Assembly: GCA_964522165.1 (NCBI GenBank)
Contig: CAZFVV010000011.1
Location: 9,035 to 73,034, forward strand
Source: JABWBP01 sp964522165
Lineage (GTDB): Bacteria > Calditrichota > Calditrichia > RBG-13-44-9 > J075
DNA: 64,000 nucleotides
Direction: 5' to 3'
The notes under the pieces were generated by a model. That model did not search any database. It saw only the letters and a program-made list of their open reading frames with translations, and was not told the origin of the DNA. The translations under genes and the position numbers were made by a program. Positions 34,392 through 43,753 of the stretch are shown in pieces (the stretch's first letter is position 1; each line of letters opens with the position of its first letter).

Positions 34392-35936
34392 ATGAAACGG
34401 TTCATTAATGCGATTTGTTTACTTATGGCCGTCATGCTGGCGGCGTTATTTTGGCAGCCGGCAGCGGGGCAGGACAAACCCAACATCCTGGTCATCTGGG
34501 GCGATGACATCGGCTGGTCCAACATCAGCGCCTACAATATGGGCATGATGACCACCCGCACCCCCAACATCGACCGGATCGCAAAAGAAGGGGCAATGTT
34601 CACGGATTACTACGGCCAGCAGAGCTGCACGGCGGGCAGAGCCGCCTTTATTACCGGGCAGCATCCCTTCCGCACCGGGCTGCTGAAGGTCGGTTTGCCG
34701 GGGGCGGAACTGGGGCTGCAGCCTCAGGATCCCACCATTGCCGATCTGCTCAAGAATCACGGCTATATGACCGGCCAGTTTGGCAAGAATCACCTCGGTG
34801 ACCGCAACGAATTTCTTCCCACGAACCACGGTTTCGATGAGTTCTTCGGCAACCTCTATCACCTGAACGCCGAGGAGGAGCCGGAGGACCCGCAGTATCC
34901 CAAAGACCTGGAATTCAGAAAAAAATTCGGTCCCCGCGGGGTTATCAAGTCCAGCGCGGAAGGCAAGATCGAGGACACCGGTCCCCTGACCCGGAAGCGG
35001 ATGGAGACTGTGGATGAAGAGTTCCTCAACGCCGCGCTGGCGTTTATGGAGCGCGCGGTCAAAGAAAAGAAGCCGTTCTTCATCTGGCACAACTCAACCC
35101 GGATGCATGTCTGGACCCGGCTTCAGCCCAAGTACCAGGATAAGACGGGTTATGGCCTCTATGCGGACGGGATGCAGGAACTCGACGACCATGTCGGCAT
35201 CCTGCTCAAAAAGCTGGAGGACCTCGGCATCGCTGACAACACCATCGTGGTGTTCTCTACCGACAACGGGGTCGAAAAGTTCACGTTCCCGGACGGCGGG
35301 ACCGCACCATTCCGGGGAGAGAAGGGAAGTACCTGGGAAGGTGGGTTCCGGGTTCCATGCGCGGTGCGCTGGCCGGGATTGGTCAAGCCCGGCACGGTCA
35401 TCAACGGAATCATGTCACACGAGGACTGGGCAGTGACGCTCCTGGCGGCGATCGGGGAACCGGACATCAAGGAAAAACTGAAGAGGGGACACACCGCCAA
35501 CGGCAAGACCTTCAAAGTGCATCTGGACGGCTATGATCAGCGGGGGCTGCTCGCCGGCACGGGGCCCAGTAATCGGAATGAGATCTTTTACTTCGACGAC
35601 AACGGGAGCCTCAACGCGGTGCGCATCCGGGACTGGAAGGCCCACTTCTCGCTCTGTGAAAACTGGTTGAATGGCGGCCCCGCCAGGCAGCAGAATATGC
35701 CCAAAATTATCAACCTGCGCATGGACCCGTTCGAGGACCATGTCAACTTCGATGAGGATTCCCCGATGTTCTTTCGCTGGCAGGGGGACAAGCTCTGGGC
35801 CCTGGTGCCGATGCAAGGGGTCGTCGGAATGTTTCTGCAGACCTTCCAGGAATTCCCGCAGCGGCAAAGGTCAGCCAGCTTCAACATCGACCAGGTGCTG
35901 CAGCGCATGCAGCAGAACCAGGGGGCGGGCAAGTGA
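34392..35936 (+). CDS. Formylglycine-dependent arylsulfatase 2
   Basis: 514 residues, tandem paralogue of sulfatase 1, with nearly identical signal peptide (residues 1-26), metal site WGDDIG (38-39) and signature CTAGR (Cys79, Arg83). The later STDNGVE and GEKGSTWEGGFRVPC blocks are conserved. The DNA of leader plus signal peptide is more alike between the two genes than the mature parts, suggesting gene conversion or a shared 5' module. Start at ATG 34392 with TGGAGGTAATGTC. Substrate difference between the two is unknown. Confidence 0.9.
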   Translation: MKRFINAICLLMAVMLAALFWQPAAGQDKPNILVIWGDDIGWSNISAYNMGMMTTRTPNIDRIAKEGAMFTDYYGQQSCTAGRAAFITGQHPFRTGLLKVGLPGAELGLQPQDPTIADLLKNHGYMTGQFGKNHLGDRNEFLPTNHGFDEFFGNLYHLNAEEEPEDPQYPKDLEFRKKFGPRGVIKSSAEGKIEDTGPLTRKRMETVDEEFLNAALAFMERAVKEKKPFFIWHNSTRMHVWTRLQPKYQDKTGYGLYADGMQELDDHVGILLKKLEDLGIADNTIVVFSTDNGVEKFTFPDGGTAPFRGEKGSTWEGGFRVPCAVRWPGLVKPGTVINGIMSHEDWAVTLLAAIGEPDIKEKLKRGHTANGKTFKVHLDGYDQRGLLAGTGPSNRNEIFYFDDNGSLNAVRIRDWKAHFSLCENWLNGGPARQQNMPKIINLRMDPFEDHVNFDEDSPMFFRWQGDKLWALVPMQGVVGMFLQTFQEFPQRQRSASFNIDQVLQRMQQNQGAGK

Positions 35937-35950
35937 GTTGACGCTGCAAA

Positions 35951-36118
35951 AGAGTCGAAGAGTCAGAAGAATCGAAGAGTCAGAAAAGTCAAAAAGTCAA
36001 AGGATTGAACAGTTGAGAGACTTCATAGGAATAAGGTGGCTGCATATTTGACCACTCAAACTTTTAGACTCTTCGACTCTTCGACCCCCTTAGCCTCTTC
36101 GACCCTTTGACCTCTTCG
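35951..36118. repeat. Inverted pair of GAAGAGTC-word tracts
   Basis: The left arm (35951-36006) consists of GAGTCGAAGAGTCAGAAGAATCG words; the right arm (36047-36118) consists of GACTCTTCGACTCTTCGAC words in opposite orientation. The arms can form a long imperfect hairpin between sulfatase 2 and the HAD gene. Confidence 0.65.
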
Positions 36119-36154
36119 CGGGTTACATAACTGATTAAGACAGGAGGATATCAG

Positions 36155-37171
36155 ATGTTTGAGAAGAGATCATTTATTTTAAAAAACGTGGTCAACTGCT
36201 TGGCTGTATTTGCCATTCTGGCCGCCTTCGGATGTGAACGGCAGCAGCAGACAACCACTGCCGATCCCCTGCCTTCCTGGAATGAGGGCGCTATAAAACA
36301 GGCGATTATGAATTTTGTCGCGGAAGTGACCGATAAGTCCAATCCCAATTACGTGCCGCCGGAAGAGCGCATCGCAGTGTTTGACAACGACGGCACCTTG
36401 TGGTCGGAGCGCCCGGTTTACTTCCAGTTCTATTTTGCCATTGACCGGGTGAAGGCGCTGGCGCCGCAACATCCGGAATGGAAGACAACCCAGCCCTTTA
36501 AAGCGGTGCTGGAAAATGATCCGCAGGCGCTGGCAGCTTCCGGGGAACAAGGCTTGATGCAACTGATGATGGCCACTCACGTGGGAATGACCACTGCCGA
36601 ATTCGAACAGATTGTGACAGAGTGGATCAATACCGCCAAACACCCCACGACCGGGAAACTTTACACAGAAATGGTGTTCCAGCCGATGCTGGAATTGCTG
36701 GGTTATTTGCGGGCGAACGGTTTTAAGACCTACATCGTCTCCGGCGGAGGGATTGAATTTATGCGCCCCTGGACAGAAGAGGTATATGGCATTCCCCCGG
36801 AGCAGGTGGTGGGAAGCAGTATCAAAACAAAATTTGAAATGCGCGAAGACAATCCCGTCTTGGTGCGCCTGCCGGAAATTGATTTTATCGATGATAAAGA
36901 AGGAAAGCCGGTGGGCATTCATAAGTTTATCGGGAGGAGGCCCATTGCTGCTTTCGGAAATTCCGACGGCGACCTGCAAATGCTGCAATGGACGGAAGCC
37001 GGCGAGGGTAAACGGTTGATGCTGCTGGTTCATCACACCGATGCGGAAAGAGAGTGGGCTTATGACAGAGAATCGCCCGTCGGCAAACTTGATAAAGCGC
37101 TGGATGAAGCAACCGCTAAAGGCTGGTTGGTGGTGGATATGAAAAATGACTGGAAGAATATTTATCCGTAG
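36155..37171 (+). CDS. HAD-family phosphatase lipoprotein
   Basis: 338 residues. A lipoprotein signal (ILAAFGC, Cys27) puts this HAD hydrolase in the periplasm, unusual for the superfamily. Motif I is FDNDGTLW (~75-82), motif II is in YIVSGGGIEFM, a motif III lysine likely in the IHKFIGRRP region, and motif IV is FGNSDGDLQML. ACAGGAGGATATCAG precedes ATG 36155. HAD proteins of this type are commonly next to sulfatases with the CTAGR signature, so it may act on a phosphorylated or sulfated substrate of the pathway. It overlaps the next gene by 26 bases. Confidence 0.82.
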   Translation: MFEKRSFILKNVVNCLAVFAILAAFGCERQQQTTTADPLPSWNEGAIKQAIMNFVAEVTDKSNPNYVPPEERIAVFDNDGTLWSERPVYFQFYFAIDRVKALAPQHPEWKTTQPFKAVLENDPQALAASGEQGLMQLMMATHVGMTTAEFEQIVTEWINTAKHPTTGKLYTEMVFQPMLELLGYLRANGFKTYIVSGGGIEFMRPWTEEVYGIPPEQVVGSSIKTKFEMREDNPVLVRLPEIDFIDDKEGKPVGIHKFIGRRPIAAFGNSDGDLQMLQWTEAGEGKRLMLLVHHTDAEREWAYDRESPVGKLDKALDEATAKGWLVVDMKNDWKNIYP

Positions 37172-37868
37172 TGTGTTGTTTTTGTGCTGCTTGCAAGTGA
37201 GTTCCGCGCTTTCCCAGGAGCGGAGAGCGCAGAATTACCAGTTCTGGTTCGACTATATACCCACTTATCCGATGGGTAAGTGGACCTTTGACTGTGAGAC
37301 CGGCCCGCGGGTGGTTCTGGGAGAGCAGGACTGGTGGGAGATCAGCATCACGCCCAATTGGGAATACAGCGCCGCCCAATGGCTGGATCTGGCAGTGGGA
37401 TTGTCTACTACTTATACCCATCAGGCGGCGGGCGTCAATTCATACGAGGCGCGCCCTTATTTAGGGATAAGACCGTATTTTTATACCGGCGGGGGCATCC
37501 GGGGCATGAAGCTGTTGGATTTTCTGCGCTACGAATACCGCGCCCAGTACACATTCGCCGGTAAGAATTGGATAAAAAGTTCCCGAATCCGGAACCGTAT
37601 TCAGGCGGTGATTCCTATGAACCGGGCGAGCGCTTTACTGCACGGGGCTTTGAGCATCATCGTTGATGTGGAAGCGTTTGTTAACTTAGAAGACCTGAAG
37701 GAGCGCTTCAGTTCACGGCTGCGGTTCAGGGTCGGTATCACCTACAACCGGACAACTTTTTGGCGCTACCAGTTCTTTTATACCCTGCAGCAAGGCCGCG
37801 ATACGATTGATGAACCTTTTAGCACCACCGACAGCATCTTCCGGTTCCGGGTGATCCACTTTTTTTAG
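37146..37868 (+). CDS. DUF2490-like outer-membrane protein
   Basis: 240 residues with a signal peptide (~1-24, LFLCCLQVSSALSQ) and beta-strand pattern of a small barrel: NYQFWFDYIPTYPMGKWTFDCETGPRVVLG, WDLAVGLSTTYTHQ-like strands, RYEYRAQY, RLRFRVGITYNRTTFWRYQFFYTLQQG, and a terminal FRVIHFF. This resembles DUF2490 proteins. The start overlaps the end of the HAD gene, so the two are coupled. Function unknown. Confidence 0.65.
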   Translation: MTGRIFIRSVLFLCCLQVSSALSQERRAQNYQFWFDYIPTYPMGKWTFDCETGPRVVLGEQDWWEISITPNWEYSAAQWLDLAVGLSTTYTHQAAGVNSYEARPYLGIRPYFYTGGGIRGMKLLDFLRYEYRAQYTFAGKNWIKSSRIRNRIQAVIPMNRASALLHGALSIIVDVEAFVNLEDLKERFSSRLRFRVGITYNRTTFWRYQFFYTLQQGRDTIDEPFSTTDSIFRFRVIHFF

Positions 37869-38063
37869 CTTAATGTTACAGACATATAACATTCTAAGAA
37901 CCGTTAGCAATTTCCGTAAAAACAGGAAAAGCAAATTGATTAGGGTAAAAGCGCTTGCTCCATTGAACCCATAAAATATGAACTTTTGGAAAAAGCGGCA
38001 TGGAAAGGAATTCCCAAGGTTAACTTCGAATGATAAAATAAGCTAAATAACCAGGTAACTCAC
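37869..38063. other. Intergenic stretch before Omp85-type gene
   Basis: 195 bases without gene, hairpin or clear promoter. Confidence 0.4.
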
Positions 38064-39191
38064 ATGAAACCTGTATCAACAATTCCCTGGCTCATCGTGC
38101 TGTTTGGAATCCTGGCCATATCCGCTCAGGATAAACCGGATTCATCACAGGCGCTGTTTAAGCAGGAAATACTGAAAACTCATAAGACCCGCTTAAATGC
38201 TTATCCGTACGTATATTATACCCCGGAGACGGAATTGGCCTTTGGGGTGGGCGGTATCATTACGTTTTATACTTCCGAATACTTTCTGCTGCGACCCTCC
38301 AAAGTAACCCTTTCCGGCTACTACTCCACCAAAAGCCAGTATAAAATAACCCTTTCGCCGCAGCTATATATGGCCCGCAACAATTTGTTTCTTTCCGCTA
38401 ACCTCGACTATGGATATTATGTAGATAAGTTCTGGGGGATCGGCAGCGCTACCCCCGATATTGAAAGCGAAGAGTACATTTCCAGCGGCTGGGGGATTGA
38501 ATTAAACCTGCAAGCGCCGCCGCTGTTTAAATTCCTTGGACGCGCCAAAGCCGGGTGGGTTTATGACTATTTCAACAACACCATTGAAGACAAGAAAAAC
38601 AATCCTTATTTGCTCGACGGTCAGACAACCGGCAGCGAGGGCGGTATCAGCTCCGGGCTGGGATTGATCTCGGTCTGGGACACCCGCGACCACATCTTTT
38701 ATCCCGACAGGGGCATGTATCATCAGGTAAAAATTATTTTCTATCAAAAGGCCTTCGGCGGCGATTTTAATTTCAACCGCTTTGAAATAGACCTGCGGTA
38801 CTATATAGCCATCCAGCAAAAAAATGTGCTGGCATTCCAGGTGTTTACCAGCTTTGTGCGGGGGAATCCGCCTTTTTATGAACTTTCCACACTGGGTGGG
38901 CCGCGGATTATGCGCGGCTATTACCAGGGGCGCTACCGCGATCAAGACTACTTGGCCGGGCAGGCGGAATATCGTCGGCATTTATGGCGGCGCTTTGGTT
39001 TTGTGGCCTTTGCCGGGCTGGGCGATGTGGAAAGTGAGATGCGGAACTTCCGCATGATCTCCGCCAAATTTTCCGGGGGGTTCGGATTGCGGTTTTTATT
39101 CAACCAGGCCGAAAAGGTGAATATCCGGGCGGATTTCGGCTTTGGCCGCAATACCAGCGGGGTTTATTTTGGGGTGGAGGAGGCGTTTTGA
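38064..39191 (+). CDS. BamA/TamA (Omp85)-family barrel protein
   Basis: 375 residues: signal peptide (~1-22), then a 16-strand-like barrel with no POTRA domains. Diagnostic features are the GGPRIMRGYYQGRYRD segment (the VRGF/Y-type lid motif) near residue 280, WDTRDHIFYPDRGMYHQV near 215, and the C-terminal phenylalanine (VEEAF). Omp85 relatives insert or secrete outer-membrane proteins, but short POTRA-less forms have no assigned role. Its last bases supply the Shine-Dalgarno site of the small membrane protein that follows. Confidence 0.8.
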   Translation: MKPVSTIPWLIVLFGILAISAQDKPDSSQALFKQEILKTHKTRLNAYPYVYYTPETELAFGVGGIITFYTSEYFLLRPSKVTLSGYYSTKSQYKITLSPQLYMARNNLFLSANLDYGYYVDKFWGIGSATPDIESEEYISSGWGIELNLQAPPLFKFLGRAKAGWVYDYFNNTIEDKKNNPYLLDGQTTGSEGGISSGLGLISVWDTRDHIFYPDRGMYHQVKIIFYQKAFGGDFNFNRFEIDLRYYIAIQQKNVLAFQVFTSFVRGNPPFYELSTLGGPRIMRGYYQGRYRDQDYLAGQAEYRRHLWRRFGFVAFAGLGDVESEMRNFRMISAKFSGGFGLRFLFNQAEKVNIRADFGFGRNTSGVYFGVEEAF

Positions 39192-39192
39192 A

Positions 39193-39357
39193 TTGGGTTC
39201 AACGGGTAATTTACGAAAAACAGATGATCGTATTCGAAATCTTACTTACGCCATTTTAGAACCGGTTTACGAAACCCTGGTTTTGTACGCAATGTCATTT
39301 ACATTGCTTGGTTTTTTTGCCGGAAAATTCTTACATTGGTTTGCCGGAACAAAATGA
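39193..39357 (+). CDS. 54-residue membrane microprotein coupled to cytochrome b
   Basis: TTG 39193 follows AGGAGG by nine bases and opens a 54-residue frame with a polar N-terminus (residues ~1-20) and one membrane helix (~30-48) ending FFAGKFLHWFAGTK. Its stop overlaps the cytochrome b start (ATGA), a hallmark of translational coupling, so it is probably translated and may be a small subunit of the bc-type complex. The FFAGxxLxxF block recurs in a 42-residue protein at 43614-43742 and in a decayed copy at ~53755. No family was recognised. Confidence 0.55.
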   Translation: MGSTGNLRKTDDRIRNLTYAILEPVYETLVLYAMSFTLLGFFAGKFLHWFAGTK

Positions 39358-40694
39358 GTATAAAAATGGCTGAACGGCTGATCAAGAGCAAACAAAATTC
39401 ATCTATCGATTCGCAGGAACAGAAATTCGGTTTAAAATCGCTCATATTGCATCTGCACCCGCCGCGGGTTCCGGAAGCCGTTCTGAAATTTACCCACACC
39501 TGGGGATTAGGGGGAATGGCGGCATTATTGATTGCTGTACAATTCCTGACCGGTCTCCTGCTGCGTTTTGTTTATGCGCCTTTCCCCGGGAAAGCCTATG
39601 ACTCCATCTTAGTCCTTCAAAATGAAGTCTTGTTCGGGCAGTTTATCAGGAATATACACCATTGGAGCGCCATTTTTCTTCTTGCAATTACCTTTCTGCA
39701 TTTATTGCGCGTTTTTTTTACCGGGGCATTCCATCCACCGCGGCAGTTTAACTGGATTATCGGCTGCGGCCTGCTATTTATTGTTGTTGCCGCCAATTTC
39801 ACGGGGTATTTACTGCCCTGGGACCAACTGGCCTACTGGGCAATTACCGTCAGCACCGGAATGTTAGAATATCTTCCTTTATTCGGCGCAGAATTACGCG
39901 AAGCGGTTCTGGGAGGAACGGAAGTCGGTGCGGGAACCCTGTTGATATTCTACAATCTGCACACCAGCATTTTACCGCTGTTGTTATTCCTGCTGATGTT
40001 GCTTCATTTTTGGCGAATCCGTAAAGCCCGTGGGGTGATTATACCGGGAAAATTCGGCAATGAGGCCAACAATTATGTCGCGGTGATCCCCAACCTAATT
40101 GTCAGAGAACTGGTGGTGGCGCTGGTGTTACTGGCAGTTTTACTTAACGTATCCGCGGTTTTTAATGCGCCGCTTCAGGCAAAAGCCAACCCCGATTTTA
40201 GCCCCAACCCGGCCAAAGCGCCCTGGTATTTCCAGGGATTTCAGGAACTGCTGCTACATTTCCACCCGCTATTTGCGGTCATGGTCATTCCGTTTACCGC
40301 CATGCTGGCGATGCTGGCAATCCCCTACTTGCACTATGACGCCGAACCAACCGGCATCTGGTTCATTTCCGGCAAGGGCCGGAAAATGGGATTAATCAGC
40401 GCGGCAATCGCTCTGATTCTTACCCCGCTTGCCATTTTACTGGATGAATATATCATAACCAATAGCGCGACGCTTGCCGCTTTCCCCGCATATATCATCA
40501 AAGGGGTGATACCGCTAAGCTTCCTTCTGATTTTTATGGCCGCCCTGTATTATTTATTGAAGAGGAAATTTGCCGCCACAAAGAACGAGGCGGTTCAGGC
40601 GGTTTTTATTTTCATCCTCACTGGTTTTTTGATTCTAACGGCCACCAGCGTGGGCTTCCGCTGGGAAGGCATGCGCCTGGCATGGCCCTGGTGA
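39354..40694 (+). CDS. Cytochrome b of a bc/b6f-type complex (fused b6 + subunit IV)
   Basis: 446-residue dihaem quinol-oxidising subunit of the inner membrane. The N-terminal half has four helices with the histidine pairs expected to ligate haems b: IHHWSAIFLLAITFLHLLRVF (helix B) and NLHTSILPLLLFLLMLLHFWRI (helix D), with FTGYLLPWDQLAYWAITV between. The C-terminal half corresponds to b6f subunit IV and carries PNPAKAPWYFQGFQELL near the Qo site. The start at ATG 39354 overlaps the upstream microprotein stop. It lies 29 bases upstream of the Rieske gene. Confidence 0.92.
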   Translation: MSIKMAERLIKSKQNSSIDSQEQKFGLKSLILHLHPPRVPEAVLKFTHTWGLGGMAALLIAVQFLTGLLLRFVYAPFPGKAYDSILVLQNEVLFGQFIRNIHHWSAIFLLAITFLHLLRVFFTGAFHPPRQFNWIIGCGLLFIVVAANFTGYLLPWDQLAYWAITVSTGMLEYLPLFGAELREAVLGGTEVGAGTLLIFYNLHTSILPLLLFLLMLLHFWRIRKARGVIIPGKFGNEANNYVAVIPNLIVRELVVALVLLAVLLNVSAVFNAPLQAKANPDFSPNPAKAPWYFQGFQELLLHFHPLFAVMVIPFTAMLAMLAIPYLHYDAEPTGIWFISGKGRKMGLISAAIALILTPLAILLDEYIITNSATLAAFPAYIIKGVIPLSFLLIFMAALYYLLKRKFAATKNEAVQAVFIFILTGFLILTATSVGFRWEGMRLAWPW

Positions 40695-40723
40695 ACATAA
40701 CTGGCAGAAAACAAAAGAGAGCC

Positions 40724-41242
40724 ATGATGTCAACATCAGCCCAAAAGCAGAACAAACGGGAAGAACCCCTTAGCAGAAGAAATTTCCTGAAGAAAGCCTG
40801 GGCAGCCCTGGGAATAGTGGCCGGATTGGAATTCACCGGCGCAGGCATGGCCTTCTTGTGGTCTAACAAGGGAAAAACACCGTCCAGCGATCGCTCAAAA
40901 CTGCTGAATGTGGGGGCGGTTAGCGACTTTGCACCAAATTCAGTGACCCCCTTCCGGCCCGGCCGCTTGTATATTTGCCGACTGGAAGACGGCGGCTTTC
41001 TGGCGATTTCTTTAAAATGCAGCCATCTTGGCTGTTCCGTCAGTTGGGAAACTTCCTCCGAAAAATTCGTCTGTCCCTGCCATTCTTCATCGTTTGATAA
41101 AGTGGGAAACGTTCTCAGCCCGCCCGCGCCCCGGGCATTGGATATTTTCCCGGTTATTATTCAAAATGGAGAGGTACTGGTTAACACCGGCAAACCACTC
41201 AAACGCCAGCGGTTTGTAAAATCCCAGGCGGTATATGCATAA
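40724..41242 (+). CDS. Rieske 2Fe-2S protein
   Basis: 172-residue Fe-S subunit. The N-terminus carries a twin-arginine-type anchor (SRRNFLKK, 18-25, and a hydrophobic helix to ~46), so it is probably exported folded by Tat and stays tethered. The cluster ligands are complete: box 1 CSHLGC (99-104) and box 2 CPCHSS (117-122). It would pass electrons from the quinol site of cytochrome b to the multihaem protein encoded next. Start at ATG 40724 (or 40727); an in-frame ATG at 40682 lies inside the cytochrome b gene. It overlaps the octahaem gene by 8 bases. Confidence 0.93.
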   Translation: MMSTSAQKQNKREEPLSRRNFLKKAWAALGIVAGLEFTGAGMAFLWSNKGKTPSSDRSKLLNVGAVSDFAPNSVTPFRPGRLYICRLEDGGFLAISLKCSHLGCSVSWETSSEKFVCPCHSSSFDKVGNVLSPPAPRALDIFPVIIQNGEVLVNTGKPLKRQRFVKSQAVYA

Positions 41243-43553
41243 AAACTGGAAAATCGCCGGGCTGGCAGCGACTTTCTTCATCGTGCTGTCCTTACCGCTC
41301 TACCTGGTAAAATTTTATTTGATAGATGGCGAAAAATACTCCCGGGAAACAATGCAGGCGCAGTTTGTGGGCCGGGAAAACTGCATTGACTGCCACAAAA
41401 AGGAATATGATTTATGGCGGGGCTCCCACCATGATATGGCCATGGATACCGCCAGCGCTGAAACCGTGCTGGGCAATTTTGAAAACGCAGAATTCGTCTT
41501 CAATGGCGACACCAGCCGTTTTTATCGCCGGGGAGAAAAGTTCTTTGTCAAAACGCCGGGTCAGGGAGGCAAAATCGCTGATTTTGAAATTACTTATGTT
41601 TTTGGGGTAACCCCGCTTCAGCAATATTTGATCCCTTTTGAAGGTGGCCGCCTGCAATGCCTGCCGATTGCCTGGGATACGGAACGCAAGCAATGGTTTC
41701 ACCTGGTGCCAATGGTTTACCCGGGCCAGGAGATAATGCCTTCCGATTGGCTGTACTGGAGCAACGGCGGTCAGAACTGGAACGGCATGTGCGCCGAATG
41801 CCATTCGACCAACGTGCAAAAAAACTATAATCTGGAAACCGGAACCTATAATACCACCTGGTCGGAAATAGACGTGAGTTGCGAAGCCTGCCACGGCCCG
41901 GGCTCCTTGCACGTTGCCTGGGCGCAGGTACCGGAAATGGCCCGCACCCCGGGTACCAACTATGATCTGTCAGTACAAACCAGCGGAATCGACGCGAAAA
42001 GGCAGGTTGAGTTATGTGCGCCCTGCCATTCCCGCCGCTCTCAATTTGCTGACAACCCCCATCACTATGAGGAACTGCTGGATATCGCTCTCCCGCAATT
42101 GATAACAGAGCCGCATTATTTTACGGACGGCCAGATACTGGAGGAAGACTATGAATACGGCTCTTTCTTGCAGAGTAAAATGTATGAAAAAGGGGTGCGC
42201 TGCAGCGATTGCCATAACGTGCACAGCGGGAAAATCATCGAAACCGGCAATCGCCTCTGCGCTCAATGCCACCGCCCGGATATTTATGATGCTTATTCCC
42301 ATCATTTTCATAAATATCCCCAGGAGCAGGCAAAACCGTTGATATTAGAACAAGGGAAAAAGAAGGTTGCAGTGGGGGAAGGTGCCCTGTGCGTGAGTTG
42401 TCACATGCCGGGCCGGTATTACATGGGCGTGGATTTTCGCCGTGATCACAGCATGAGGGCGCCGCGCCCGGATTTGAGCCTGGAAATCGGGGTTCCCAAT
42501 GCCTGCAACCAGTGCCACAGCGACAAACCGGTTCAGTGGGCGGTCGATCAGGTAAACAAATGGTATGGAATCAGCCGTCCCGGGCATTTCGGACAGGCAT
42601 TTGCTAAAGCCGGCAAGGGCGATCCGGGCGCGGAAAAGGATTTAATCGAGATCATCAATGAACCATTGTATGCGCCGCTGGTGCGCGCCAGCGCCTTATC
42701 CCTGTTAAGCAGCTTTGCCAGCGATACTACTGCAGCAGTCTTTCAAAAAGCGCTGCAGGACCCCTCCCCGGTTTTGCGCAGCACGGCGGTTTCTTTTTTC
42801 AACCCGGCAGACCGGGCAGAATACCTGAATCTGCTGATTCCTTTGTTGAACGATCCAGTAAAAACAGTGCGAATCCTCGCCGCTTCTCAATTGGCCGGGG
42901 TTCCCGAGGAGCGGCTTACTGACCCGCAAAAACAGCGTTTTCGCGCGGCGCTGGAAGAATATCACCTGGCTATGGAATACGGCGCCGATTTTCCGGCCAG
43001 CCGCCACAATTTAGGGAATTTGTATGCCAGTTTGGGAGATTTCAAAGAGGCGGAACATCATTACCGAATCGCTATCGAGATTGATAATCTGTTTATTCCG
43101 CCTAAAGTGAATTTGGCCATGATGTATAATCGTTTCGGGAAAAATGAGCAGGCAGAGCGGATGTTCCGGGAAATCATCCGGGATCACCCCGAATTTGACG
43201 AGGCCTATTATTCCCTGGGGCTGTTATTGGCAGAGATGAAACAGTTTGAAGAGGCTGCCCAAATATTAACCGAGGCTGGGAAAAGAATGCCCGGCAGATC
43301 GCGAATTTTTTATAACCTGGGCCTGATATATCAATATCTGCAAAACTACCCGGCGACTGAAAAAAACTTACTGAGGGCATTACAGATCGAACCGGAGAAT
43401 TTTGATTACCTCTATGCCATCACCGATTATTGCCTCAAAACCAACCAACTGGAAAAAGCCCGTATGTATGCCCGCCGAATGAAACAAATTCACCCGGCCA
43501 ACCAGGCGGCAAACGATATTCTCAATTTTATAGATCAAAAAGCGGCGCAATGA
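41235..43553 (+). CDS. Octahaem cytochrome c with HEAT-like and TPR repeats
   Basis: A 772-residue exported or membrane-anchored cytochrome. An N-terminal helix (residues 8-28) serves as signal or anchor. Eight CXXCH sites follow: CIDCH (50), CAECH, CEACH, CAPCH, CSDCH, CAQCH, CVSCH and CNQCH. Residues ~445-565 look like HEAT-type helical repeats (ALSLLSSFASDTTAAVFQKALQD) and ~575-765 like at least five TPRs (DFPASRHNLGNLYASLGDFKEAEHHYRIAIEID). It overlaps the Rieske gene and replaces cytochrome c1/f in this operon. It probably accepts electrons from the Rieske centre and delivers them to a periplasmic or surface partner docked on the TPRs. The acceptor is unknown. Confidence 0.88.
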   Translation: MHKNWKIAGLAATFFIVLSLPLYLVKFYLIDGEKYSRETMQAQFVGRENCIDCHKKEYDLWRGSHHDMAMDTASAETVLGNFENAEFVFNGDTSRFYRRGEKFFVKTPGQGGKIADFEITYVFGVTPLQQYLIPFEGGRLQCLPIAWDTERKQWFHLVPMVYPGQEIMPSDWLYWSNGGQNWNGMCAECHSTNVQKNYNLETGTYNTTWSEIDVSCEACHGPGSLHVAWAQVPEMARTPGTNYDLSVQTSGIDAKRQVELCAPCHSRRSQFADNPHHYEELLDIALPQLITEPHYFTDGQILEEDYEYGSFLQSKMYEKGVRCSDCHNVHSGKIIETGNRLCAQCHRPDIYDAYSHHFHKYPQEQAKPLILEQGKKKVAVGEGALCVSCHMPGRYYMGVDFRRDHSMRAPRPDLSLEIGVPNACNQCHSDKPVQWAVDQVNKWYGISRPGHFGQAFAKAGKGDPGAEKDLIEIINEPLYAPLVRASALSLLSSFASDTTAAVFQKALQDPSPVLRSTAVSFFNPADRAEYLNLLIPLLNDPVKTVRILAASQLAGVPEERLTDPQKQRFRAALEEYHLAMEYGADFPASRHNLGNLYASLGDFKEAEHHYRIAIEIDNLFIPPKVNLAMMYNRFGKNEQAERMFREIIRDHPEFDEAYYSLGLLLAEMKQFEEAAQILTEAGKRMPGRSRIFYNLGLIYQYLQNYPATEKNLLRALQIEPENFDYLYAITDYCLKTNQLEKARMYARRMKQIHPANQAANDILNFIDQKAAQ

Positions 43554-43613
43554 AGCAAGCGTCCGGATAAGCCATATTCCCGGCCACTCTCCCATGCCCT
43601 CTCTACCTGCCAG

Positions 43614-43742
43614 ATGGTTTTATTGAAGACAAAAGTGTTTACATTTATTGGTTTTTTTGCCGGAGGTTTGTTAAATTTGTTTTCCGGTAGGAAAAAAGCT
43701 AACTATTCAGCCATAAAGCCAGGAAGGCTCGAAGAAGATTAA
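43614..43742 (+). CDS. 42-residue membrane microprotein upstream of activator 2
   Basis: ATG 43614 to TAA 43742 encodes MVLLKTKVFTFIGFFAGGLL (one helix, residues ~7-24), then a basic, polar tail. It shares FFAGxxLxxFxGxK with the microprotein at 39193-39357. The same sequence plus the activator's 5' end survives in decayed form at 53745-53920. No clear Shine-Dalgarno site is visible, so translation is less certain. It ends 11 bases before the sigma54 activator. Confidence 0.4.
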   Translation: MVLLKTKVFTFIGFFAGGLLNLFSGRKKANYSAIKPGRLEED

Positions 43743-43753
43743 GGTATATCGTG

